Of a stretch of DNA of 30,130 nucleotides, positions 1 through 8,404 are shown in pieces. Location of the stretch: NCBI GenBank assembly GCA_036786445.1, contig DAIQRD010000016.1, positions 1 to 30,130 on the forward strand. The letters are read 5' to 3'. The notes beneath the pieces were generated by a model. That model ran no database searches. It was not told where the DNA came from and saw only the letters and a list, made by a program, of their open reading frames with translations. Source of the stretch: JAAZMF01 sp036786445. GTDB lineage: Bacteria; Bacillota; Limnochordia; DTU087. Position 1 is the stretch's first letter, and each line of letters opens with the position of its first letter. Both the position numbers and the translations under genes were made by a program.

Positions 1-2228
1 GTATAGGCCAAGTAGATCTCTTCAGATCCTAGGTTACACAGGTACCCAAACTCTTGGGGGGTCAAGGGCAAGTGGTATAGCACAACTCTCCGGAAGTAGT
101 TGGCCAGATCCTGGCTCACCGGCTCAGCTGTAATGACCAAATCCAGTGCTTCCCGGGCCAGCAATTCCCCGAGGAAGCCTTTTTCTGCAGCAGGCAATTG
201 ACCATGGTAGATACCCACCCGACCCCTGTGGGGCGCCATCTGAGCTACTTTCTCAGCCAGGGCCCCAACATGATCAGGCCAAGCGACATGCAATAGTGTA
301 GTACCTGGGCTCTGCAGGAGCTCTCCTAACTGCTTCGCTCTATCGCTACCTGATCGCCAGTCGACTATTCCTCGGGGGACAGCAATGGGCCAATGATCGT
401 CTATCGCTTTCTCCCAAGCGACTCTACCCAGCCTCATCCACACAGCCTGATAGTCCCGCACAGACCGATGCAAATGCTGCTGCACCAATTCCCGTACCGG
501 CAGGCGAATATCCTTGAGTACGAGATCGATATTGACTCTGCCGTTCCACTCATTCACCTTGGGTAGAAAAGCTAAATCCACCCGCGCGGCTCCTTCAATG
601 AGATCCAGCCGTTCTCCCATTCTAAAGCCAATGGCCTCAAATGAATTGCTCTTTGCCCTTGTGCCATCGGTACCCGATACAAAGAGCTTGAGGTGATCTC
701 GACCCTTACCTACCAGACAACTTCTTTCCACGGTCACATCCTGTGCCACAAGTATGGGTTGAGGATTGCCAGCCCCATATGGTGCCAAGCTATCGAGCTC
801 ATCAAGGAGAGTATCATTGACCTGATGTAATGCCATATCGGCATCCACCGATAGTTTGGGCACGAGATCCGCTTCTGTCAAACGGGCTCGAGCTATTTGG
901 TTAAGGCCTTTGCGCAATTCCGGCACCAAATCATGCTTAATTGATAGACCTGCCGCCATTTTGTGCCCACCAAAGCGCTCTAGCAAAGGGCTCAAGGTCT
1001 GCAGTGCTCCATGCAAATCAAACCCATCAATACTGCGCCCCGAGCCCTTGCCCGGCTCCTCCGCGAGACTAATCAATATGGTAGGCCGATGATATTTCTC
1101 CACGAGCCGAGAGGCCACTATCCCTATGACGCCTGGGTGCCAGTTGCAGGAAGCCAGCACGATGGACCATTCTTCCTCTAGATCAATTTCCTCTTCCACC
1201 CGCTGCATGGCTTCTTCAGCGATAGTCCGCTCAATGGCTCTCCGCTCATGGTTGGCCTCATCTAGCATCTGGGCCAGCCGTTCTGCCTCATCTACGTCTT
1301 CGCTTAAGAGCAACCTCACACCAGCAGTTGCATCATCTAGCCTGCCTAAAGCATTCAACCGAGGGGCTAGACCAAAGGCCAGATTAGTCGCGGACAAATC
1401 CTGCCCCTCCAAATTAGCTACTTCTATAAGGGCTGCAAGCCCTACGGAGGTAGCGGCAAAACCCTTCAATCCCAGATGAACTAGAATCCGATTTTCGCCC
1501 CTGAGGGGCACAACATCAGCAACTGTCCCCAAAGCCACCAGATCTAGATACTGGCCAACCAAAGCATCAGCAGCCTGGGAAGAACCCAGCATTGACATGG
1601 CTAGAGCATGGCCCAGCTTCAGGGCTACGCCTACTCCAGCCAGCTCCTTGGTAGGGTATTGACAATCCACACGGTTAGGATTAATCACAGCTATGGCCAC
1701 AGGCAGTGTCTCACCAGGTTGATGGTGGTCAGTTATGATGAGATCCAGGTCCTTATCTCCAGCAAATGCAGCCTCTGCCAGCGCTGTAATACCGCAATCC
1801 ACAGTGACTACCAAGCGGCTGTGAAGAGCAATCTCCTCTAGTGCCTCTTGATGCAGACCATAGCCTTCCTCGGCTCGACGAGGAATATAATAATCTGCCC
1901 TGCCCCCTAGCTCCCGAATGATCCTGACCATAAGAGCAGTAGCAGTCATACCATCCACATCATAGTCTCCATAGATGGTAACCATCTCACCACCCTTGAT
2001 GGCCTCGGTCAGGCGGGCTACAGCAGGCTTCATGTCTGCCAAGAGCCACGGCGATGGTACGACATCCCAGCGGAGATCGAAAAACTCTGCAGCTGCCTCG
2101 GGAGTGTCTATGCCCCGACCCACTAGAATCCGCGCCACTGTGCTGGAGACTCCCAGCGCATCAACGAGAACAGCCTCTTTCTCGCCATCACCAGTCCTCA
2201 GCAACCAGGTAGCATTACCATTTTGCAT
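1..2228 (-). CDS. recJ: Single-stranded-DNA-specific exonuclease RecJ (3' end beyond window)
   Basis: RecJ is a cytoplasmic 5'-3' exonuclease acting on single-stranded DNA in recombination and repair. The reading frame opens at ATG 2228 behind an SD GAGGTGA about 7 nt upstream, and about 742 codons are read before the window ends without a stop, so the C-terminus is missing. DHH-family motifs are visible in order: YGDYDVDG (residues 86-93), TVDCGI (142-147), TDHHQPG (166-172) and GTVADVVPL (about 234-242), then the DHHA1 region with a FGGHKMAAG motif. After the OB-like region the protein continues well past the usual core, which fits the long RecJ forms of Firmicutes with an extra C-terminal domain. 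It follows the LapA-domain gene by 31 bp and is probably co-transcribed with it. The identification is very secure; only the C-terminal extent is unknown. Confidence 0.96.
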   Translation of the reverse strand, partial: MQNGNATWLLRTGDGEKEAVLVDALGVSSTVARILVGRGIDTPEAAAEFFDLRWDVVPSPWLLADMKPAVARLTEAIKGGEMVTIYGDYDVDGMTATALMVRIIRELGGRADYYIPRRAEEGYGLHQEALEEIALHSRLVVTVDCGITALAEAAFAGDKDLDLIITDHHQPGETLPVAIAVINPNRVDCQYPTKELAGVGVALKLGHALAMSMLGSSQAADALVGQYLDLVALGTVADVVPLRGENRILVHLGLKGFAATSVGLAALIEVANLEGQDLSATNLAFGLAPRLNALGRLDDATAGVRLLLSEDVDEAERLAQMLDEANHERRAIERTIAEEAMQRVEEEIDLEEEWSIVLASCNWHPGVIGIVASRLVEKYHRPTILISLAEEPGKGSGRSIDGFDLHGALQTLSPLLERFGGHKMAAGLSIKHDLVPELRKGLNQIARARLTEADLVPKLSVDADMALHQVNDTLLDELDSLAPYGAGNPQPILVAQDVTVERSCLVGKGRDHLKLFVSGTDGTRAKSNSFEAIGFRMGERLDLIEGAARVDLAFLPKVNEWNGRVNIDLVLKDIRLPVRELVQQHLHRSVRDYQAVWMRLGRVAWEKAIDDHWPIAVPRGIVDWRSGSDRAKQLGELLQSPGTTLLHVAWPDHVGALAEKVAQMAPHRGRVGIYHGQLPAAEKGFLGELLAREALDLVITAEPVSQDLANYFRRVVLYHLPLTPQEFGYLCNLGSEEIYLAY

Positions 2229-2259
2229 GCTAAACTCACCTCAGAGTCCTATGTTCTAC

Positions 2260-2586
2260 CTAGTCGCCCTCTGCCCCTCTCTCTGTTAACAGTGCCTCTA
2301 ACCTGCCCTTCTCCGTCTCACCCTCTTCTAGGCGAGCCTCCAGACGGTTTATCTGGCCCTGCAGACCCCGCACCTTGAGTTTGAATTGTACTTCCCGCAC
2401 AGCAGCCATCAAACCCCCAAACAGCGCGCCAAAAGCGGCTGCCCCTAGAATCACCACTGCCACCGAAGTATTCCACTGCCAAGCCAGAAAGGTAACCGTT
2501 ATCTGACTAGCATTCTGTACGGCAAAAAGCGCCACAAAGACCGCAAAGACTAGGGCTAAGACCAGATACACTATCACCTGCAGCAC
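2260..2586 (-). CDS. Small membrane protein with LapA (DUF1049) domain
   Basis: A protein of about 108 residues with two hydrophobic segments (roughly residues 5-22 and 37-60) separated by a short loop containing QNASQITVTFLAWQW. That is the LapA/DUF1049 signature of a helix, 'VQN.. v.v.fl', then a second helix. A charged coiled-coil tail of about 45 residues follows (LQGQINRLEARLEEGETEKGR). In Gram-negative bacteria LapA acts with LapB in lipopolysaccharide assembly; in Bacillota the domain's role is unknown, so no function is assigned. GTG 2586 is preferred because GGAGG lies 5 nt upstream; a longer form from TTG 2601 has no SD. The gene lies between the UbiB-like gene and recJ on the same strand, suggesting an operon. 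Confidence 0.82.
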   Translation of the reverse strand: MLQVIVYLVLALVFAVFVALFAVQNASQITVTFLAWQWNTSVAVVILGAAAFGALFGGLMAAVREVQFKLKVRGLQGQINRLEARLEEGETEKGRLEALLTERGAEGD

Positions 2587-2676
2587 CGTCCCCTCCCACA
2601 ATTATCCAGCTTATACCAGTTTATTCTCTTCTCCACCCGCTGTTTCCTCTACATCAGACAACCCGTAGCGACTACA

Positions 2677-4380
2677 TCAGATTCGCCCAGAGCGCACAAT
2701 GGCGATGATCAACCAGATACCGAAAAAGGCCGCTATGAGGAAACCAGCTACCCCCAGCACAGGTAAACCAAATAAAGCCGGCCCTCTGCTACTTTGCACC
2801 ATGAAGGAGGAGCCGATGACTAGGGCCGCCACAATCAAAGCAAAAGACAGGCGGTTACTGGCAATATCTAAGCGCACCATGAGCTCCTCTAGACCCTTGT
2901 GGCGAAAAATCACCTGCAAGCGATCCTGGTTAACCAAATCCAATGTGGTATCTAGCTTAGCAGGCAAATGCATTAGCAGTTGACCGTATTTCCAGCTTGA
3001 TTGCAGTGCTTTCTGGGCTATCCTGTCCGGTCGATACCGCTCCTTCAATAGGTCTCGGGCGAAAGGTTCCGCTATCTCGAAAATATTGAACGTCTCATCT
3101 AATGTCCGACCCACACCTTCAATTAAGAGCAGCGCCTTGGCTAACAGGGCGAAATCAGAAGGCAGACGTATGCCATGTTTCCTAGTGACATTTAGGAGGT
3201 CTTCAATGATGGCACTCATACTCAAATCGGCGAGGACCTTGCCATAGTAACGAAACATCATATCATCGAGGTCTCTTTCCAATTCAACTAGATCTACCTT
3301 GCTCGCAAACACAGCCATAACTCGCAGGCTTTCAATGATGCCGGGAATATCTTGCTTGGTAATCCCTATAAACAGGTCAGCCAAGTTTTCCATGGTGGTT
3401 TTGTCCAAACGTCCCACTATCCCGAAATCGATTAAGGCCATGGTCCCATCATCTTCAATCAATATGTTGCCGGGATGGGGATCGCCGTGGAAAAAACCAT
3501 GGATCATGACTTGCTCCATAAAAGATGTTGCTCCCCGTCGGGCAACAGCCTGCAGATCGATGCCTTTGGCTTTCAACGTGTCTATCTGGTTGACTTTGGT
3601 GCCCTGAATCAATTCCATAGTCAAGATCCGCCCGGTAGTATGGGACCAGAATATCCGAGGGATATGAACTTGGGCATCATGGGCCAGATTGTCACGGAAT
3701 CGAGCAGCATTGCGGGCTTCAATGGTGTAATCCAGCTCCCGGCGTATCTCCCGAGCGAATTCCTCGATGAGGTCCACCGGATCAAAGACTTCGGTGCTAT
3801 AGCGCTCCTGAACTATGCGGGCCAGCCCATGGAGAATCTCCAGGTCAGTTTCGATAACCTGGTCAATGCCGGGTCGCATGACCTTGACTACCACCTCTTG
3901 CCCATGCAGAATGGCTCTGTGCACTTGACCGATGGAAGCTGCTGCAATGGGATGTTCCTGAAAACCGTCAAAAGCATCCATGAGGGAACATCCCAGCTCC
4001 ACTTCGATTTGCTCTCGCACAACCGGAAACTGTATGCCGGGCACTTCATCTTGTAGCCTCTGCAGTTCAGCAATGATGTCGGAGCTGATCATATCTCCTC
4101 GGGTACTCAACATCTGCCCCAACTTGACAAAGGTAGGACCCAATTCTTCCAAGGCTAAGCGCAATCGTCGTCCTCGAGAAGAACCATCATCCTGCTCAAG
4201 CTTGAAGAGCCGCCGCCGCCAAGGCAAGAGGTATACAAGATCTAGTTGCTGCAATAGGTAGCCAAAACCGTGCCGCAACAATGTCTCCGCTATCTGCCTG
4301 TATCGCCGTAAATGCTGGTAACGGCGGTTTACTCCTCGAAACACCAAAGTGCCCCTCCATTCACTGACGGGAATCTCCAT
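2677..4380 (-). CDS. ABC1/UbiB-family atypical kinase-like membrane protein
   Basis: A 567-residue member of the ABC1/ADCK/UbiB family, starting at ATG 4380 with SD GAGGT 9 nt upstream. Family motifs are clear: the KxGQ motif FVKLGQMLSTR (about 84-94), the alanine-rich nucleotide loop AAASIGQVH (147-154) in place of a P-loop, the VVVKV lysine (about 166), the catalytic-loop motif HGDPHPGN (298-305) and the DFG motif (318-320). Two closely spaced membrane helices end the protein (about 515-565). In proteobacteria and eukaryotes the family supports ubiquinone synthesis as an ATPase. Here there is no quinone gene nearby, so the substrate is unknown; an isoprenoid-lipid or quinone-related role is only inferred. 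The gene starts just downstream of the secDF terminator and probably leads the lapA-like and recJ genes. Confidence 0.93.
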   Translation of the reverse strand: MEIPVSEWRGTLVFRGVNRRYQHLRRYRQIAETLLRHGFGYLLQQLDLVYLLPWRRRLFKLEQDDGSSRGRRLRLALEELGPTFVKLGQMLSTRGDMISSDIIAELQRLQDEVPGIQFPVVREQIEVELGCSLMDAFDGFQEHPIAAASIGQVHRAILHGQEVVVKVMRPGIDQVIETDLEILHGLARIVQERYSTEVFDPVDLIEEFAREIRRELDYTIEARNAARFRDNLAHDAQVHIPRIFWSHTTGRILTMELIQGTKVNQIDTLKAKGIDLQAVARRGATSFMEQVMIHGFFHGDPHPGNILIEDDGTMALIDFGIVGRLDKTTMENLADLFIGITKQDIPGIIESLRVMAVFASKVDLVELERDLDDMMFRYYGKVLADLSMSAIIEDLLNVTRKHGIRLPSDFALLAKALLLIEGVGRTLDETFNIFEIAEPFARDLLKERYRPDRIAQKALQSSWKYGQLLMHLPAKLDTTLDLVNQDRLQVIFRHKGLEELMVRLDIASNRLSFALIVAALVIGSSFMVQSSRGPALFGLPVLGVAGFLIAAFFGIWLIIAIVRSGRI

Positions 4381-4401
4381 TAGTAGTCTACCTCACATAG
4401 A

Positions 4402-4426
4402 ACAAAAACCCCAGCAGTATCCGGGG
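4402..4426 (-). terminator. Rho-independent terminator after secF
   Basis: Read on the - strand, CCCCGG and CTGGGG form a 6-bp stem (one G-T pair) with a 6-nt loop, followed by TTTTTGTT. It lies about 30 nt past the secF stop and just ahead of the UbiB-like gene, so it should end the secDF transcript. Confidence 0.75.
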
Positions 4427-4457
4427 CCTCTGTATCGCCGCTATCGAGCCCAGGCCC

Positions 4458-5348
4458 TCAAGCCCGAGCACTCGCTGTCTTCCGCCTATCATCCCACTCT
4501 TTCCAGGCTACCCATAGGGGTCCTGCCACAAACACCGAGGAATACGTCCCCACAAGAATGCCCAAGAGAAGAGCTAGCACAAAATCCTGGATAGTTGCTC
4601 CCCCGAAGAAAAACAAAGCTAATACCGCAAGCAAAGTAGTAAGGCTTGTATTAATCGAGCGGGTCAAAGTCTCGTTGATGCTCTTGTTGGCCAACTCAGC
4701 CCACGACTCTCGTTTTCGGAACTGGATATTTTCCCGTATTTTGTCAAAAATGACAATGGTGTTGTTCACAGAGTAGCCCACCACAGTCAAAATGGAGGCA
4801 ATAAAGGGGCTGTTAATCTCCTTAGCCAAGAGGGCAAAGATCCCCAACACTATCAAAGCATCATGCAGGACTGCCAGCACCGCCACACCAGCAAACCTGT
4901 ACTCAAATCGAAAGGAGAGGTAGACTAGCATCCCAACTGCCGCCAGCAAAAGCGCCATGAGGGCTTGCTTGACCAACTCTTGACCAACCACAGGCCCTAC
5001 CATCTCTGTACGCAGCGATTCCACAGGACCAAAATGGGCCACCAAGCCCTCATCAATGGCCAAAATCTGCTCATTGGTCAGGACCTGGGTCCGAATCAGT
5101 GCAGAAAGGTTATTTTCCGTGGGCTGGATAACACTTTTCCCTAGGTCCAGATCTTTCAACTGCAGTGATCCCAGCACCTGCCTGATCTCACCAGCTGTGA
5201 CCGCCCGGTCAAATCCCCGCTCCATGAGCGTGCCCCCGGTGAAATCAACTCCCCAATTCAAACCAGGCACAACCAGCAATATGGCTGAAACCACAACTAG
5301 TACCAAGGAAATCCCAAAGGGGATCTTACGTTTACCAACAAAGTCCAT
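4458..5348 (-). CDS. secF: Protein translocase subunit SecF
   Basis: SecF pairs with SecD in the inner membrane and uses the proton or sodium gradient to help preproteins leave the SecYEG channel. The 296-residue product has the N-terminal helix (about 10-28), the conserved GVDFTGGT motif at the start of the periplasmic P1 domain, and five C-terminal helices with the GYSVNNTIVIFDKIREN segment typical of SecF. A short extracytoplasmic domain of roughly 100 residues is normal for the family. Its ATG shares one base with the secD stop (TAATG), indicating translational coupling; an AAGGGG-like SD sits 8-10 nt upstream inside the end of secD. A terminator follows. Confidence 0.97.
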   Translation of the reverse strand: MDFVGKRKIPFGISLVLVVVSAILLVVPGLNWGVDFTGGTLMERGFDRAVTAGEIRQVLGSLQLKDLDLGKSVIQPTENNLSALIRTQVLTNEQILAIDEGLVAHFGPVESLRTEMVGPVVGQELVKQALMALLLAAVGMLVYLSFRFEYRFAGVAVLAVLHDALIVLGIFALLAKEINSPFIASILTVVGYSVNNTIVIFDKIRENIQFRKRESWAELANKSINETLTRSINTSLTTLLAVLALFFFGGATIQDFVLALLLGILVGTYSSVFVAGPLWVAWKEWDDRRKTASARA

Positions 5349-6559
5349 TACTGGGACACCCCTTTCACTGCCAGAGACCTCTCAAAGGCGCCGGGGTTAC
5401 TATCTACGGCGGTATTGAGAATCAGCCTAGTGACAACTATGGCTGTAAACATGCTGGCCAAGATTCCCAGACTCAAAGTCACGGCAAAGCCCTTCACAGG
5501 GCCACTGCCATAGTAGAATAGGACGATGGCCGTCAGCAGAGTAGTAATATTGGCGTCAAAGATGGCGCGGAAGGCACGATCAAAACCAGCCCCCACTGCT
5601 GCCCTCACATGCTTACCGGCCCTATACTCCTCTTTGATTCGCTCAAAAATCAGGACATTGGCATCAACGGCCATACCGATGGACAAAATGAAACCAGCAA
5701 TCCCCGGCAGGGTCAAAGTAGCCCGCAATAGCGCCATGGCTGCCAAAACAATAACTACATAGATGATCAAAGCGATATCAGCTACAAGACCTGGCAGCTT
5801 ATAGTAGGCTAACATATAGAGGAAAATCAGGATAATACCGACAATCCCCGCTCGCACACTCCGGTTAATGGACTGTTGACCCAAGGTGGGTCCTACGTTG
5901 CGGATTTCCATGACGTCCATGGGTACTGGCAAAGAGCCTGCCTTGAGCAACACTGCTAGATTTTTGGCCTCATCAATGGTAAACCGGCCTGTGATCTGGC
6001 CTTTCCCTTCGGTGATGGGACCTTGGACAACCGGATTCACCAAGACTTCCCCGTCAAGTACATGGGGAATAGCCTGTCCCTGGTAAACAGTTGTCAGTTG
6101 AGCGAATTTCTTGGCACCTTCCCTACTGAACTCCACTGCTACTGAGGGACGACCAAACTGATCTCGGGATAGCTGAGCATCAACCAGGTCAGCTCCTGTC
6201 AAAACCGTCTCACCTAAAGGATTCTTGATCTCCAGTTGCGCCGTCTTGCCAATAGTATCAATGGCTGCCTGCTGGTCATATACCCCCGGCAGCTGAATGA
6301 TAACTCGCCTAGCTCCCTGGCGCTGAATGATGGGCTCTGAGACCCCCATGCCATTGACCCGGCGTTCAATGACGCTTACTGCCCGCTGCATGGTTTCTTC
6401 TGAAACCTTTACATCTGGTTTTTCTTGTGCCTGCATCACTACATGGACACCGCCGCGCAGGTCGAGGCCTAAATTCATAGGCACTCGATACAAAACCACA
6501 CCTGCAACAGCAACGACGACCACGAGGAGCAGCAAGCGAATACTGTCTGCACGTCGCAT
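5348..6559 (-). CDS. secD: Protein translocase subunit SecD
   Basis: SecD forms a complex with SecF on SecYEG. The product begins MRRADSIRLLLL with one membrane helix, followed by the family motif NLGLDLRGGVHVVMQ, the P1 head domain, and a C-terminal bundle of five helices with GIAGFILSIGMAVDANVLIFERIKEE. The frame is open further upstream to 6634, but ATG 6559 is chosen because AGGGGG lies about 10 nt before it and a near-consensus promoter (6605-6634) falls inside the extended frame. The length of about 403 residues fits SecD proteins with a compact P1 domain. It overlaps secF by one base. No yajC gene is adjacent. Confidence 0.96.
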   Translation of the reverse strand: MRRADSIRLLLLVVVVAVAGVVLYRVPMNLGLDLRGGVHVVMQAQEKPDVKVSEETMQRAVSVIERRVNGMGVSEPIIQRQGARRVIIQLPGVYDQQAAIDTIGKTAQLEIKNPLGETVLTGADLVDAQLSRDQFGRPSVAVEFSREGAKKFAQLTTVYQGQAIPHVLDGEVLVNPVVQGPITEGKGQITGRFTIDEAKNLAVLLKAGSLPVPMDVMEIRNVGPTLGQQSINRSVRAGIVGIILIFLYMLAYYKLPGLVADIALIIYVVIVLAAMALLRATLTLPGIAGFILSIGMAVDANVLIFERIKEEYRAGKHVRAAVGAGFDRAFRAIFDANITTLLTAIVLFYYGSGPVKGFAVTLSLGILASMFTAIVVTRLILNTAVDSNPGAFERSLAVKGVSQ

Positions 6560-6604
6560 TCCCCGTTTTCCCCCTTTGTTATGGTCCGCCAAGCGCACAA
6601 AAAC

Positions 6605-6634
6605 ATTATAGATCCCGCCTGGACAGCTTGTCAA
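6605..6634 (-). promoter_or_regulatory. SigA-type promoter of secDF
   Basis: On the - strand TTGACA (6634-6629) and TATAAT (6610-6605) match both consensus hexamers exactly, with an 18-bp spacer. The predicted transcript starts near 6598, leaving a leader of about 40 nt that holds the secD SD. This is the strongest promoter seen in the window. Confidence 0.85.
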
Positions 6635-6662
6635 TTGCAGCCATCTTCCTTGTCATACATGG

Positions 6663-6695
6663 CAAAAACCCCACAGGCACTGGCAAGCCCAGGGG
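6663..6695 (-). terminator. Probable terminator after secG
   Basis: On the - strand CCCC (6695-6692) pairs with GGGG (6672-6669). A second 4-bp helix GGGC/GCCT lies inside across a small internal loop, and TTTTTG follows. It lies about 55 nt past the secG stop and just upstream of the secD promoter, so it should separate the two units. The imperfect stem lowers confidence. Confidence 0.6.
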
Positions 6696-6751
6696 TCATC
6701 TAAAAGGATTGCGCTACCTTTGAAGACAATGCCGCTCCACCAAAAATGGGC

Positions 6752-6970
6752 TTAAATAAAGGTCAGAATGAGAGACATCACCATAAAAGCAACGGCGAGA
6801 TATTTCGTAACCTGTTCCAAGGTACGATCAATGCCTTTGAGATTGCCGAAAAACATCTGTGCACTGCCACCGATAGACCCTAATCCCTCACCTTTGCTTT
6901 CCTGCAGAACAACTGCTACGATGAGGCCTATGGATATTATGAGCTGAATGACCATGAGAGCCGTTACCAA
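6752..6970 (-). CDS. secG: Protein translocase subunit SecG
   Basis: A 72-residue membrane protein with two helices (about 4-24 and 53-72) joined by a cytoplasmic loop containing VVLQESKGEGLGSIGGSAQMFFG, the hallmark SecG sequence. SecG is the small auxiliary subunit of the SecYEG channel. The start is TTG 6970, with GGTGG 5 nt upstream; the next in-frame ATG (6955) lacks an SD and would cut into the first helix. Placing secG directly after eno is common in Bacillota. It appears to have its own promoter within the eno terminator region. Confidence 0.95.
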   Translation of the reverse strand: MVTALMVIQLIISIGLIVAVVLQESKGEGLGSIGGSAQMFFGNLKGIDRTLEQVTKYLAVAFMVMSLILTFI

Positions 6971-7008
6971 TCACTCCACCCCCTCCGCTGCCACCAAGCA
7001 TTCACTTC

Positions 7009-7038
7009 ATTTTAACATACCTAGGGGGAAGCTGACAA
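7009..7038 (-). promoter_or_regulatory. Putative secG promoter overlapping the eno terminator
   Basis: On the - strand TTGTCA (7038-7033) and TAAAAT (7014-7009) are spaced by 18 bp. The -35 box lies in the loop of the eno hairpin and the spacer is one arm of it. Start would be near 7002, giving a leader of about 30 nt before secG. Confidence 0.5.
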
Positions 7039-7057
7039 CCACTAGGCTTCCCCCTAG
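7021..7057 (-). terminator. Long hairpin ending the glycolytic operon
   Basis: CTAGGGGGAAGC and GCTTCCCCCTAG form a perfect 12-bp stem with a 13-nt loop, 18 bp past the eno stop. The downstream T tract is weak (GTATGTTAAAA), so it may also act as a 3' mRNA-stabilising structure. Confidence 0.7.
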
Positions 7058-7075
7058 ACTACTTTCTAGCAACTA

Positions 7076-8362
7076 TTAGAAGGCTAGATTGTAAAACGTA
7101 GCCTTTCCTCGGTAGATAGCGAGATCGTCGAGGCCGGCTTCAATGCGCAGGAGCCGGTTGTATTTGGCTACACGGTCAGTGCGGGAAGGAGCCCCTGTCT
7201 TGATCTGACCGGCATTAGTCGCGACTGCGATATCTGCTATGGTAGTATCCTCGGTTTCACCTGATCGATGAGATACCACTGCAGTATAGCCTGCCCGTTT
7301 GGCCATTTCAATGGCGTCTAGGGTCTCGGTTAGAGTGCCAATCTGATTGACTTTAACCAAGATGGAGTTGCTCACTCCCATGGTGATACCCTTGCTGAGG
7401 CGCTGGGTATTAGTCACAAACAGATCATCACCCACCAGCTGCACCCGTTTGCCCAGCCGGTTAGTGAGTTCTTTCCATCCGTCCCACTCATCTTCACTGA
7501 GTCCATCCTCAATGGAGAAAACGGGATACTTGTCCAAGAGCGCAGCATAGAAATCTATCATCTCGGCTGTGGTGCGTTCTACACCTTCACCTGCAAAGAT
7601 ATACTTGCCGTTCTTAAACATCTCTGTAGCGGCTACGTCTAGAGCCAACCCCACGTCTTCACCTGGACGGTAACCGGCTTTTTGGATGGCCTCGATAATC
7701 ACTTCCAGGGCCTGTTCGTTGGATCTGAGGTTAGGGGCAAAACCACCCTCATCACCCACGGCAGTATTCATGCCCTGGGACCCCAAAACCGCCCTAAGGC
7801 TGTGAAATACCTCGGCACCCATCTGCAGAGCCTGGGCAAAGGACTCGGCACCCACTGGCATGATCATGAATTCCTGAATATCCACGTTATTGTCGGCATG
7901 CTCTCCACCATTGAGGATATTGAGCATTGGTACTGGCAATTCTTTAGCATTTGTGCCTCCAATGTACTGATACAGGGGCAAGTTCACCGATGCCGCCGCG
8001 GCTTTGGCCACTGCCAGAGACACTCCTAGAATAGCGTTGGCTCCTAGCTTACCTTTGTTGGCAGTCCCGTCTAGGTCAATCATCAGCTCATCGACGGCTA
8101 CCTGATCAATCGCATCATAGCCAACGATTTCCGGGGCAATGACCTCATTGACATTCTTGACAGCCTTAAGTACACCTTTACCTAGATAGCGCTGCTTGTC
8201 GCCATCCCGCAATTCCACTGCTTCATAGGCGCCTGTAGAGGCTCCTGAAGGCACTGCAGCCTTGCCCACTGAACCATCAGTCAAAACGACTTCCACTTCC
8301 ACAGTGGGGTTACCCCGTGAATCTAGTATCTCAAATGCCTGGACGTGTTCGATAATTGACAA
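7076..8362 (-). CDS. eno: Enolase (phosphopyruvate hydratase)
   Basis: Enolase converts 2-phosphoglycerate to phosphoenolpyruvate in lower glycolysis and is also an RNA-degradosome partner in many bacteria. The sequence is close to the Bacillus type throughout: FEILDSRGNPTVEVEV, the PSGASTG loop, GGEHADNNVDIQEFMIMP, DEGGFAPN, SIEDGL, the LVGDDLFVTN strand, KVNQIGT with the catalytic lysine, and SHRSGETED. The start is ambiguous. ATG 8368 lies only 2 nt behind GGGAGG, whereas TTG 8362 lies 8 nt behind it and yields MSIIEHVQAFEILD, the usual N-terminus. A further ATG at 8392 has no SD. It is the last gene of the cggR-led operon, about 40 bp after gpmI. Confidence 0.98.
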   Translation of the reverse strand: MSIIEHVQAFEILDSRGNPTVEVEVVLTDGSVGKAAVPSGASTGAYEAVELRDGDKQRYLGKGVLKAVKNVNEVIAPEIVGYDAIDQVAVDELMIDLDGTANKGKLGANAILGVSLAVAKAAAASVNLPLYQYIGGTNAKELPVPMLNILNGGEHADNNVDIQEFMIMPVGAESFAQALQMGAEVFHSLRAVLGSQGMNTAVGDEGGFAPNLRSNEQALEVIIEAIQKAGYRPGEDVGLALDVAATEMFKNGKYIFAGEGVERTTAEMIDFYAALLDKYPVFSIEDGLSEDEWDGWKELTNRLGKRVQLVGDDLFVTNTQRLSKGITMGVSNSILVKVNQIGTLTETLDAIEMAKRAGYTAVVSHRSGETEDTTIADIAVATNAGQIKTGAPSRTDRVAKYNRLLRIEAGLDDLAIYRGKATFYNLAF

Positions 8363-8404
8363 ACTCATTACCTCCCGTATTTGATATATCATACAAGGCT
8401 TCTA

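Noticed and set aside
2649..2681. 10-bp direct repeat CTACATCAGA (two copies, 23 bp apart) at the end of the UbiB-like gene
   Set aside because: Too short to be significant alone; one copy overlaps the stop region, and no third copy or structure was seen.
3475..4056. Long + strand open frame (193 codons) opposite the UbiB-like gene
   Set aside because: Antisense shadow of a well-supported gene; the predicted protein has no recognisable motifs.
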